DNA of 64,000 bases from Peronospora farinosa (taxonomy: Eukaryota > Oomycota > Peronosporomycetes > Peronosporales > Peronosporaceae). Below, piece by piece: positions 20,620 to 30,937 of this stretch. Both the position numbers and the translations under genes were made by a program. The stretch covers positions 124,001-188,000 of the forward strand of contig CANTFK010000639.1 in the NCBI GenBank assembly GCA_947646735.1, in the 5' to 3' direction. Under the pieces are notes generated by a model, which saw only the letters and a program-made list of their open reading frames with translations, was not told where the DNA came from and made no database searches. How positions within the stretch are numbered: position 1 is the first letter of the stretch; every line of letters begins with the position of its first letter.

Positions 20620-22700
20620 ATGCTCGTCTTGCGGCCTCATTTGGTGCTTCTCCAGCGCGTCTCTCGCTCAGGTTTCTATCCTACCAATACAGTCGCTAGA
20701 ACTGTACGTTCCTTTTCCTTTCCGACCATTTAAACTCGTTCCTGTGTCGTCAAACATGGGAGTGTATACTTCATGTATACTAATGATGTCCATGTATACA
20801 TGTCCAGCCTCTATTGCTTTCCATGACCCGTAACTTGCCGAATACTGGAGCCAAGCGCACGCTGTTTAACATCACGCAACGTGGTAAACTCAAGCAGCTC
20901 AAGAGCTTGGAGCAGACGGCTAATGCTAATCCGGAAGACCCGTATACACAGCTCCGGTTTCTGCAGGAGCTTAACCGTAACAATTATCCGGCGCTCGTGG
21001 TCCGTCGTATTGAGGAGAACCGCTTTGCTGTAGACGAAGCTGTACAGAAAGAGTACGTCAAGGCACTGGTTAAAACGGGTCGACTTGATACTGTGGACCT
21101 GTCACAGCTCACTCAGCCATCCGGAGCCATTGGATCAGGTGCAGTCCGGCAGTTTGCAGCTAGTTCGACCATAGGCCGTGGAAGTCAGGGCTTATCGGCT
21201 CGTGACCCGGTCTACGTGTCTATGGTAGAAGGCAGTTTCAAGAGCAATATGTGGAAGACATTCAGGACATTGGGTGTGGCTTTCTTGGTCATTTCGGCAC
21301 TGGGAGCTATTTTGGATGAGAAGATTGGCAAAATTGGTACAGCATCAAAGGTGATGGGTCCTACAGGGAGTGACAAACGATTTAGTGATGTCAAGGGAGC
21401 TGCTGAAGCTAAACAAGAGCTGGAAGAAATTGTGCAGTTTTTGAGAGATCCAGCACGCTTTACGCGCCTTGGTGGTAACTTGCCGAAGGGTGTGCTGCTT
21501 ACTGGCCCACCTGGTACGGGCAAGACATTGCTGGCTAGGGCTATTGCAGGTGAAGCTGGTGTGCCGTTCTTCTACTCGTCTGGATCTGAATTTGAAGAGA
21601 TGTACGTGGGTGTAGGCGCACGTCGCGTTAGAGACCTATTCGAGTCGGCCAAGCGAAAAGCACCATGCATCATCTTCATTGACGAGATCGACGCTATCGG
21701 TGGGACGCGTAAGCTGAAGGAACAACAGGCTATGAAGATGACGCTAAACCAACTACTGGTGGAGATGGACGGGTTTGATCAGAACAAGGGTATCATTGTC
21801 ATTGGTGCTACAAACTTTCCCGATGTGCTGGACAATGCGTTGATCCGGCCAGGTCGTTTTGATCGACACGTGACGGTGGATCTGCCCGATGTGGCCGGCC
21901 GAAAGGAAATTCTCGAGTTCTATGGAGGCAAGATCCCTCTGAGTGAGGATGTTGACCTGGATGTGCTGGCGCGCGCTACGCCTGGTATGTCTGGTGCGGA
22001 GCTTTCGAATTTGGTGAACGAGGCTGCACTACGAGCGTCAATGAAAAGCGCAGATGTGGTGGATATGAACGCGTTCGAGTACGCGAAAGACAAGATTCTT
22101 ATGGGAGCCGAGCGCAAATCCGCATTGATTACGCCTGAGTCGGCGAAACTCACTGCTTACCACGAGGGTGGCCACGCGCTAGTGGCGATTAACACTCCGG
22201 GCGCACACCCTGTATACAAGGCAACTATCATACCGCGCGGACAAGCATTGGGTATGGTTTCACAATTGCCTGATGGTGATCAGACATCCATTTCGCGAAA
22301 GCAGATGTTGGCACGGCTGGATGTGTGCATGGGTGGTCGTGTAGCGGAAGAGCTAACATTCGGCGATAACGAGATTACGGGCGGTGCGTCGTCTGACATT
22401 CAGCAAGCCACCAACGTCGCACGCGCCATGGTCACGAAATATGGCATGAGCGAGAACGTGGGTTTGGTGTTTCACGACCTTCGTGGCAACGACACAAGTG
22501 CCACAACTCGTAAGATCATTGACGATGAAGTGAAGAAGTTGTGCGACGCATCCTACAAACGCGCAAAGGAGATCCTCGTCAGCAAGCACTCCGATTTGGA
22601 GAAATTAGCCCAGGCGCTACTAGAGTACGAGACGCTGTCGGGTGCTGAGATTGACAAGATTCTCAAGGGTGAGGCGTTGGAGCGTAAGCCAATCGAATAA
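20620..22700 (+). CDS. YME1: Mitochondrial i-AAA protease (YME1/FtsH family)
   Basis: Exon 1 (20620-20703) encodes a basic, Ser/Arg-rich presequence. A 104-bp GTACGT...TCCAG intron is followed by exon 2 (20808-22700), giving 658 residues. One membrane segment (about 178-198, [14 protein letters not shown]) precedes the AAA+ domain. Visible motifs are Walker A GPPGTGKT (about 260), Walker B IIFIDEID (about 317), the second region of homology ending RPGRFDR, and the zinc-protease motif HEGGH (about 479). The family forms hexamers in the inner mitochondrial membrane that degrade misfolded and short-lived membrane proteins. A single membrane pass supports the i-AAA (intermembrane-space) type rather than m-AAA. 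Confidence 0.95.
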
Positions 22701-23099
22701 GTACCATACAGGGCAACACGAACGGCAGTTCTGTCAGAGCAAAAGAGCATGGATGGGAGTTGTACAGACAGAGGATGGTAGTGCGTTAAGGAGTATTTTT
22801 AACCCCACGAATGTCACTGTCTAACAAACCGGTTGACGGCCGCATGGGAAGAGAAAATGAAGGTGTGGATGCCGCTTGATGTTTGCTTTTGTCCAACTGA
22901 CTTTTTGTTGTCATGATGATGCCGCCCAAAGAAACAAGTTGTCGTGCAACGTCTCAATGTCGTCAAGTATGCTTAACGTATATTCTAATCGAGTCCAATA
23001 CTAGCACCACCTTGTCATCCTCATGAAATTACGCAGTCCTCGTTCGTTTCATTCGACTCATTAGTATGAAGTCTCTCTATTATTGATCACAGCCTCAAA
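22701..23099. other. Convergent intergenic region
   Basis: This separates the 3' ends of the i-AAA protease and ferredoxin genes. No ORF or repeat stands out; it presumably holds both 3' UTRs. Confidence 0.5.
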
Positions 23100-23555
23100 C
23101 TACATGAGATTATCCGTTTCATCTGGAATCTGCACTGTCATGCCTTCCATGGCTTTTGTCACACCAATTTGACAGCCCAATCGTGAAGTATTCGTAAGAC
23201 CCCATGCTAAATCAAGCATATCTTCTTCTTCCTCGCTCATCGCTGGCAATTGCTCAAAAATACGCTTTTCAAACACCAAATGACACGTGGAACACGCCAA
23301 TTCTCCACCACAGGCACCCTCTAGCTCCACGTCGTGCTCATGAGCCACGTCCAATAATGATTGGCCTTCATTGGCTGTTACTGTCTTTTTCTCGCCTTCT
23401 CCATCGATGAATGTAAACGTCACTTGGGAGAATGGTCGGATAATGAACGGAGTTAATAGGACATTGTGTTGTGTGGTTGAAAGATGGAAGAAGGAACGGG
23501 TAATGGCCGTCGAAGCGCCACGACGGGACGCAGTCGAAAGTCGGGAAGCGAACAT
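23100..23555 (-). CDS. Mitochondrial [2Fe-2S] ferredoxin (adrenodoxin type)
   Basis: Single exon, 151 residues, from ATG 23555. The N-terminal ~45 residues are rich in Arg/Ser/Thr and lack acids, as in a mitochondrial presequence (MFASRLSTASRRGASTAITR). The ferredoxin fold follows, with the cluster cysteines in CGGELACSTC (C-x5-C-x2-C) and a fourth in RLGCQI. Family members pass electrons from ferredoxin reductase to the mitochondrial iron-sulfur cluster assembly machinery and to heme A synthesis. It lies tail to tail with the i-AAA protease gene. Confidence 0.93.
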   Translation of the reverse strand: MFASRLSTASRRGASTAITRSFFHLSTTQHNVLLTPFIIRPFSQVTFTFIDGEGEKKTVTANEGQSLLDVAHEHDVELEGACGGELACSTCHLVFEKRIFEQLPAMSEEEEDMLDLAWGLTNTSRLGCQIGVTKAMEGMTVQIPDETDNLM

Positions 23556-23808
23556 GGACACAAGACGTTTTAATTTGGATACTTGTATAGAAATTCAAAA
23601 AAAAGGGATAGATAGGAAGGAGTGTGTGTGTGTACTTAATGGAAGAAAAAAATGAAACGGAAGTTTCGAATAAGTTGCTTTGTCTCTATAACAACCTAAT
23701 CATAACAGTTAACGAACAGCTACGGTACCATAAGTGTTGATCTCCGGTACTTAATGCAGTAAAATTATCTAAAATGAACGACGATAATTGTTAATGCGAG
23801 ACGACGTG

Positions 23809-24702
23809 TTAGTCCCTATCATCGTCCTTTTCCGAGTTGGCAAAATTGGTCAGTGCAGGAGCATGCAACAGCAGTGACGATGGTAGTTTCTGCGGATTGG
23901 ACGCTGGATCAAAGTGGTCCGTATCGTACATGCTCAACCATTCTTTCAGTGCATTACGCAACGTTTCCATCTTTCCATATTGCGTTACAATTCCTCGTTC
24001 ATGACACGCAAACTCAAGCTCATCCAGCGATAGATCTTCAACACCTTCTTTAAGCAACTGCTGGTCATCTGCACAAAGTTCCGCCATTCTTCGATTCAAT
24101 TTCTTCTGTAGTTGTGACTGCATTAGAAGCTTGTTCAGTACCGCAAAACTCGGGAAAAGAGCCGAGCCTTCGGCCAGTACGTAAACATGTTGGTCCGAGA
24201 GGTTCTCTAGAGCTGCAGGTCCTTCAAAAAAAGGCTTTAACTCGACCACTTGAGCCGGGCGTAGACTGTTATTGCCCGTTGTGAGCATCTTCTGCAGCGT
24301 CTCGTCTTTGTGCTGAATCTGTAGCAACAGTTGTACCAATTGTGGGTACATTGTGGCTCTAGTCTTTGCATCTTCGTGCAAAAACTGCGTCTTCTGATTC
24401 GGTCGCCAGAACTGCCAGGGCAACAGCTGTTTGGGGAATTTGTAACCGAGTAACGGTGCTGCGTAACCTATAAGGGGTACACAAAAGAACGCGAGAAGAG
24501 GCAGTGACTTGAATAAATCTCGATGTGCTTGACGCAATAACAACATTTCACGACGTGTGAGATTCATCTGATTCTGAGAATCTTGGACACGACGACGAAG
24601 TGTCCATGCTTGTTTGTTCTCATGGTACAGACTTTTAGAACCAGTAACAAATGGCTGCAGCCATTTTTGTAGCTTCTGGTAGAACGATAGATATGTCGAC
24701 AT
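23809..24702 (-). CDS. LETM1-domain mitochondrial inner-membrane protein
   Basis: Single exon, 297 residues, from ATG 24702 (an upstream in-frame TTG is ignored). A basic region with a short coiled coil precedes one membrane segment (about 91-112, LPLLAFFCVPLIGYAAPLLG). The segment ends in KFPKQLLPWQF, the characteristic LETM1 pattern. The matrix side contains the LETM1 ribosome-binding-like domain (SLDELEFACHERGIVTQYGK, then LRNALKEWLSM). LETM1 proteins act in mitochondrial K+/H+ homeostasis and ribosome binding. At 297 residues it is shorter than human LETM1 and closer to LETMD1-type proteins. It is divergent from Rpn6 over 166 bp. Confidence 0.88.
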   Translation of the reverse strand: MSTYLSFYQKLQKWLQPFVTGSKSLYHENKQAWTLRRRVQDSQNQMNLTRREMLLLRQAHRDLFKSLPLLAFFCVPLIGYAAPLLGYKFPKQLLPWQFWRPNQKTQFLHEDAKTRATMYPQLVQLLLQIQHKDETLQKMLTTGNNSLRPAQVVELKPFFEGPAALENLSDQHVYVLAEGSALFPSFAVLNKLLMQSQLQKKLNRRMAELCADDQQLLKEGVEDLSLDELEFACHERGIVTQYGKMETLRNALKEWLSMYDTDHFDPASNPQKLPSSLLLHAPALTNFANSEKDDDRD

Positions 24703-24868
24703 GGAGATGAAGTAACGCAAAGGATAGAGAAAGATTGGCAGATAAGGGAAAGATAAGTAAACATTTGGATATTATCTCTCACGTATCGAGATATTTTTAA
24801 TCTTTCCGGTCTAAACCCCCTAAATACCGGTATTCACGATCTTTCCAAAAGGGAGAATAAAATCCACC

Positions 24869-26590
24869 ATGCCAACGATGGACATTGAGATGAGCGAGCT
24901 GGAGCAGGTGCATCCATTACAGACACAATTTGAGGATGCAGAGGACGTCGTGTCAATGATGTCGTCTAACACGTCACCTGACGTTGCTATTCAGTCTTTC
25001 CAGACCATCATTTCCTACGGTTAAAATCGTTTTTCAATGAAAATATCCAATACCAATTATCTGACATTTTGTGTATTTATATATCTCCAGACAGAGAAGA
25101 TGCGACACTGGAGCAAGTACAACGTGTAAAAGAACATTCCATCTACAAATTGGCTCAATTGTACATTCAATTTGGCCGTGAGAAGGAGCTCGCGACGCTG
25201 CTGCAGTCGCTCCGACCATTTTTCGCCACATTGGCCCGTGCGAAAACCGGTAAAATCGGTACGAACCACTCTTATGTAAAGCTGCTTTAGAGACTAAAAC
25301 TGACCGTGCGGTATTGTGTGTAATTTGTGTGTAATTTATGTACAGTACGTACGGTGATTGATATGGTGGCCAAGGTAAAAGTGCTGGATGCAGAGAAGGC
25401 ATTGCAATTACAAGCTGATTTATGTCTGGATTCCATCGAGTGGTGTAAACAAGAAAAACATGCATTCCTGCGTCAGCGTGTGGAAGCACGTCTGGCATCC
25501 ATTTATTTCCAGCAAGACAAGTTCCAGCCGGCTTTGGACCTTATTACGGAGTTATTGCGGGAGATTAAGAAACTTGATGACAAGCAGCTGCTGGTGGAGA
25601 TTCATCTCGTAGAGAGCAAGCTCCATCATGCTCTGCGTAATGTTCCCAAGGCCAAGGCAGCTCTGACAGCAGCACGAAGTATCTCTAACACGATCTACGT
25701 GGTGCCACGCACACAGGCGCAGATTGACCAGATGTCGGGTATTCTTCACGCTGAGGAAAGTGATTACAAGACGGCGTACTCGTACTTTTTCGAGGCATTT
25801 GAGGCCCTCGCGACGCTGGATGAGGTGGAAGGGCTGAAGTGTCTCAAGTACATGCTGCTCGCAAAGATTGCCAGTGGTGGCGCAAGCGAGGTGGCTCTCA
25901 TCATTAACAGCAAACAGGCAATGAAGTATATTGGCATTGATCTGGAAGCAATGCAGGCTGTCGCTAAAGCGCACGAACAACGTTCTCTCGAACAGTTTGA
26001 AGCTGCCACGAAGAAATACGCACCTCGTACGCTGATTGATACGCGGAAAGTGTTTGGTAAAGTACTTGTGGTCTAATGTGTGACGTTGCTATTGTTGCAG
26101 AGCTTGTAGAGGACGGACTGATCAAAAAGCACCTGGGCAAGCTTTACGAGCAACTTCTTGAGAGCAATTTGATAAAGATCATCCAACCCTTTTCGTGCGT
26201 CGAGATAGCACACGTTGCTAAGCTGATTAAGCTGCCACTGTTGCAGATCGAGTTGAAGTAAGAACTGTTTGCGGGATGCGTTGTTACCAGTCGTATTGAC
26301 CTATTTGTAATTGTTGTAGATTGTCGCAAATGATCCTGGATCACAAGTTCCACGGTATCTTGGACCAGGGCAAAGGACAGTTGATCGTCTACGACAGCCC
26401 TACTGAGGATGTACGTTGCAGCATTTTTGCTTTCGTATAGCATTCTTTGTACAAAGTGTGCTCACTCGAGATTCTCGTTGTTGTGCTGTCGAATCTATAG
26501 AAAACATATACCTCTGGCCTCGGTGTCATTGAAAATGTCGGGAGCATTGTAGACAACCTGTTCCGGCGCGCCGACAAGCTGCATGCATAA
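24869..26590 (+). CDS. RPN6: 26S proteasome lid subunit Rpn6/PSMD11
   Basis: Six exons (24869-25019, 25091-25249, 25346-26056, 26101-26257, 26320-26410, 26501-26590) join in frame to 452 residues. Helical TPR-like repeats make up the N-terminal two thirds ([20 protein letters not shown]). The PCI domain follows ([20 protein letters not shown], then [20 protein letters not shown]), and the C-terminal helix ends [13 protein letters not shown]. Rpn6 clamps the lid to the 20S core in the proteasome. Human PSMD11 has 422 residues, so the length fits. Intron 3 is only 44 bp. The product is clear; exon edges rest on splice signals and the family alignment. Confidence 0.95.
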
Positions 26591-27364
26591 GCACAGAAGG
26601 AGCAATATACGTGCAGAAACATGGGCTCCATCAACACAACTACTGATAGCGACCAGATTCGATGCTGATGCTAGCGAAGCAGACTGCGAGGTGTGGGAGA
26701 AATATCGTCAACAATTTAACGAGCGCAAACCATGTTTCATAAACGAAATCGGTGGTATGGCCCACTTGGGGTTGAACTGCTTGTGGTCTCCGGCGTGCAT
26801 TCATGATTATCATTAGGTCTGAAGATGAACTAACTCATTAGGTGAAGCCATGACTTTTGCGTTTTTCAGATCGTTCTCCGCGTAGCTCATACTCGCGGAC
26901 GGCTTGCACTTCTCGTCGTCTTTCATTTTCTGTCGATGTCGGGTAACATCACGATGAAAGCCAAATCGTGCGGAACAACATACAGCCCAGCACGATGGAA
27001 GCTGCGTACAGCTTTAGATCGAGCGCAACCTCTCAAACATCGTCTCTGTTGACTGTTGTAGCTCCTAGCATCACAGACCACCCCAGAATTCGTTAATGCA
27101 TAAACACAGCGATTCCAGACAGTCGGGCACTGATAGTGTCCGTGCGAGACCAGGACAAGATCGCCCTGATAACCAGCACTATCAAACGACACAAAACTCA
27201 TAAGAGGCACCGTTCCAGTCAGTCGATGAAAAGCATCGTGCATTTTTTTACTTAGGAGTGGCGAACGTCGCACTCAGCGATATACGTCAACGCAACTGTC
27301 AACTCTCAGCATGCGTCGACCTCATCACATCATCACCGCTTCAAGCAGTGTGACAAAAACGCAG
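26591..27364 (-). other. Intergenic region with one doubtful ORF
   Basis: This lies between the 3' ends of Rpn6 and the J-like gene. A minus-strand frame from ATG 27246 to 26923 (108 codons) is open and has ordinary composition, but it matches nothing recognised and has no partner exon. It may be chance or a small unknown gene. Confidence 0.25.
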
Positions 27365-28761
27365 TTACTTCTTCCTGTTTTGCAACGTTTCGTCAGCTTC
27401 GACTTCGGGCGCCAATGCCTGATTCATAAGTTGGAGTTCCTCTGCCGTTTCCTGTAGTTATATAATGAATCGAAACATACGTCGTAAAATCAGCCATCGC
27501 GGTGGAGCGCACATTATGCGCAACCAATTTAACGCGACAAAGATAGAAGCGTACCTTATTCTTCTCCAGCATGTGAATGAGCACGCGCTGGTGATGCTTC
27601 TCCAGATCAACGAAGTACGTCTTCGTTATCGAAACCGCTGCAAAAACAAGAATTGGAAACATTCGATGGCCCCACAACAAATACTCGCGCGGTGTTGTAA
27701 ACGGCGATATTTCCTTGATCACCGGGTCGTAGCGGGCGAACCGGACGGTAAGCTCGATACTCAAAAGCTACAGCACATACACAGTGTTGTAACAATAACA
27801 AACAACGTTACATGAAAAAATGATGAGGTGATCAAAACTCGCAAAAGTTCAAGTCACACATACAGCAATAAGTCCGACAAATGACACCTTACTCGCAGCT
27901 TGCGTTGCCTTGGGTGTGGTGACCGCATAGCTACTCGAAAACCCAAAGCAGTAGCAAAAGTCATGCCCACAAAGCAATCAGTTTGACAAGAGACTACAAT
28001 GATCAACCAAACATGTCGTTCTCTACGTACATGATGGCAAACCAGAGCAGGTAAAAAAGTCCGACATTCCCTTGTGTTTCGTACATTGACATGTTCTCCT
28101 GACCAGGTCCCCAAAAATCATACAAATAGCGCGATTTCTCGCTGTAGATAATCTACTCAGAGCAAGAAAAATAATAATAATATTACAGTCAATTGAAATA
28201 TACCCCAAGCAGAGGCCGTCATCAAATACGTACATCGTAAGCCGAGTCAATTTTATTCCAGGATTCTGCGGACATGGTGCCGCTCTGAAAGTGCTTTCGA
28301 TAGAAGACATACTTCTGAGACCATTGATACGGTGTCTCTTGGCGACTCATCTAGCAATTATTGTCATAAAAATAATAATACAAATAAATTAATTATCTCT
28401 TACAATTAATTAATTATTTATACATAATTAGAATTATGGTAGTGACGTACCATCAACACTCTGTACACATTCGTCTCGTCAGGCAAATACCACTGTATAA
28501 AACCAGCCATGAGCAATAATTATTAAACTTGTACGACTATACAATCAACCAAACGAGACTCGCTTGTACCATGGGTAGACACACGGCGAGCATCGGCGCT
28601 ACGAGTGACACAAGATAAACCTGTAGACGAGTTGTCTTTTTCCCTCGATACAATAGAAAATTTGATGCTAGTAAAGTCAATGGTGCTACGACCAGAAGTG
28701 AATAAGCAGCAGCATGAGAGTCGCGTATAGCGTCCGGGTACATACGGAAGACCTCCGACAT
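27365..28761 (-). CDS. Multi-pass membrane protein with a divergent J-like domain
   Basis: Seven exons (28761-28543, 28492-28451, 28350-28234, 28152-28031, 27930-27864, 27767-27555, 27451-27365) join in frame to 288 residues. Two membrane segments (about 18-38 and 46-74) precede a short soluble part, TNVYRVL ... SQKYVFYRKHFQSG ... WNKIDSAYDIIYSEKSRYLY, then DFWG. This has the spacing and ending of a J domain, but the HPD tripeptide needed to stimulate Hsp70 is replaced by RKHF. Three or so further membrane segments and a charged tail follow. It probably sits in the ER or an organelle membrane. The function is unknown. It is head to head with phosphatidylinositol synthase. Confidence 0.8.
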
Positions 28762-28936
28762 ACGTGAGTGTCATAAGTGGTGTGGTTGGTGTACGTAACC
28801 AATGGTTTTGTACACTACGTATATGAATGTATTCTACATAGTATCGTGTAGTGCACACCATACACAGAACGACGGACGATGGATGAGCAGCTACATTAGC
28901 GAAGATCGTCACGAAGAGAGAGCAAGAAACAGCATT
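28762..28936. promoter_or_regulatory. Bidirectional promoter region (175 bp)
   Basis: This short spacer lies between the ATGs of the J-like gene and phosphatidylinositol synthase. No specific box was identified. Confidence 0.35.
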
Positions 28937-29756
28937 ATGGCTGAGCAACAGGGCAAGCAACGCACTGTAATGGATGTATTCTTCTACGTACCGAACGTCA
29001 TTGGCTATATGCGTATATTGCTGTCAATCTACAGTCTCGCCGTGGCTTTTACGGACTACAGGACCAGTGTCTTGTGCTATGCACTGAGCTTTACATGCGA
29101 CTACTTTGACGGTTTCTTTGCACGTCTCTGCGATCAATGTACGAGCATAATAAACTACAGCTAAACAGCATATGATTGTCTCTTTCTCAATTGACTAATT
29201 GACTGAGTGCAGGCTCTTCATTTGGTGCTGTGCTGGACATGGTCACGGACCGCTGTTCGACAGCGGGGCTTTTGATCGTGCTGTCCCATCTGTATCCACA
29301 GTATATGATGCTCTTTATGTATCTACTGATTCTAGACTTCTCCAGTCACTGGTATCATATGTACTCTTCACGTGGCCACCACAAGCTCGTCTCGGCTGAG
29401 CGCAACTTCTTGCTGCGTTTTTATTACGGCTGTTATCCGTTCTTTGGCTTCTGTTGCGTGGGTACAGAGCTGTTCTACATCCTTCTCTACGTACTTTATT
29501 TCGACCCAAAGCTGCTGATTCCGATCATCAATGTCCCTGTCATGCAGGTACAGCACTCTGTTCTTACTTGTGACGAAATGGCTGGAGATGCTAACTCCAA
29601 TCGTGTGTGTGTGTGTCAACTTGTTACCTGCAGCTGTGCTACTATGTATGCCTTCCTGCCTGTGTGTGCAAGATCTTCACCAACTTGGCACAGCTGTTCA
29701 GTGCTGCACACTCTATTGCGTCAGAAGACGTGGCAGTTGCCAACAAGACTCAGTAG
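28937..29756 (+). CDS. PIS1: CDP-diacylglycerol-inositol 3-phosphatidyltransferase (PI synthase)
   Basis: Exons 28937-29138, 29213-29547 and 29634-29756 join to 219 residues, the normal family length. The CDP-alcohol phosphotransferase signature D-G-x2-A-R-x8-G-x3-D-x3-D is complete (DGFFARLC across intron 1 to GAVLDMVTD). Several hydrophobic segments follow. The enzyme joins myo-inositol to CDP-diacylglycerol in the ER membrane to make phosphatidylinositol. ATG 28937 is chosen because the product then starts at the usual distance before VPNVIGYMRILL. Earlier in-frame ATGs exist (28802, 28883) in the short shared promoter region. Confidence 0.95.
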
Positions 29757-29910
29757 ATGAAAGAGCCATCGAGTGGTCGAGTATTGAACAGCTCCAAGTC
29801 CTATGCGTTCCATGCATGGACGCAGCATTCAGCTTGAGGGAAACATGAGCCAGAGATGAACAAAGCTATGGTATTGTCAAGTATCTACAGTGTCCTTCTG
29901 TCCAATGTCC

Positions 29911-30836
29911 TCATTTATCTTCAGATTCTCGCAGGTACAAGATATCATAATGTCCCGGTCGATACAAAAGCGTGATCATCTCCGATTCCCGTTGCTTCAT
30001 CACATCATGTGATGGTGAGCACACGTAGCTTTGAAGTTTCTCTCCAGGTCCTGCACTTCCATCCAGATACTCAATCTTCACACCAACCTGAAGAGCTTCC
30101 GTCAAGGCTGTAATCTGTGGCTGATCACACTCTTTCCCCATCGGCTCCACCTTCAAGTACAGAACAAGATAACGAACCACAACACCATCAGTTCTCTCTA
30201 TCTGTCTCTCTCTCTCTTTCTCCTCTCACTCACCTCTGAAGCACAAAATTGTGCCACTGTCTGCCCTGGATACAATCCGTCAATAAACGGTTGGAACATC
30301 TCGCTCTTCTTCTTCATATACCCCGCTGTCAAGAGTCTCATGTACCACACAAGATACTCGGCTTCACCTCCTTCTGTTTGAAAATCCCGTACTAATTCCG
30401 CATACGAACGTGTCTCCATGGCAGCCAAATAGTCGACAAATGTTTCCCAGAACGTATCGATGGCAACGTCACTGTATCCAATAGCAATCAACTCACTCTT
30501 ACTATGTTGAATTTTGTATTGAATATGACGACGTAGTGTCACGTGATTGTCCTCCAAACCTCCTGAGAAAGACGGTAAAAGACGTTCACATAATGCAAAG
30601 ATAAAACCCCGAAAGAAACAATTCCCGTCTCCTCGTACACGTCGTAGTGCCTCATACTGCGTGTTTAAAGACTCGATACCATACATAAAGTTAGTATTCG
30701 TATTGCCTACGTACTCGGCTTTAAGACAGAGCACCGACATCCTGTCACTTAATAAAGGACCGATAGACTCCTCCTTGTCCGTCATCATGAATGGTATTTT
30801 AGAATGTAAGTCGAATGAGACTTGCAAAGATCCCAT
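29911..30836 (-). CDS. Otubain-type deubiquitinase
   Basis: Two exons, 30836-30234 and 30150-29911 (83-bp GTGAGT intron), give 280 residues. The OTU catalytic site is seen in RRVRGDGNCFFRGFIFAL (Asp and nucleophile Cys). The catalytic His is near the C-terminus in YRPGHYDILY. The segment AEYLVWYMRLLTAGYMKKK is typical of the otubain helical region. Otubains cleave Lys48-linked ubiquitin chains and some inhibit E2 enzymes. A second Met (about residue 17) could also start the protein. Confidence 0.94.
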
Positions 30837-30937
30837 GGGTTTAATTGTTGTGAATAAGATTGTATTGGACTTTTTGGAATACTATCATGGGTTTTATTGC
30901 TTGTCGTTGATTTAGTCTATATCAAAGACCCACCACT

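Noticed and set aside
26923..27246. Small gene between Rpn6 and the J-like gene
   Set aside because: The frame is open but has no known domain, partner exon or other support; mentioned only as a possibility.
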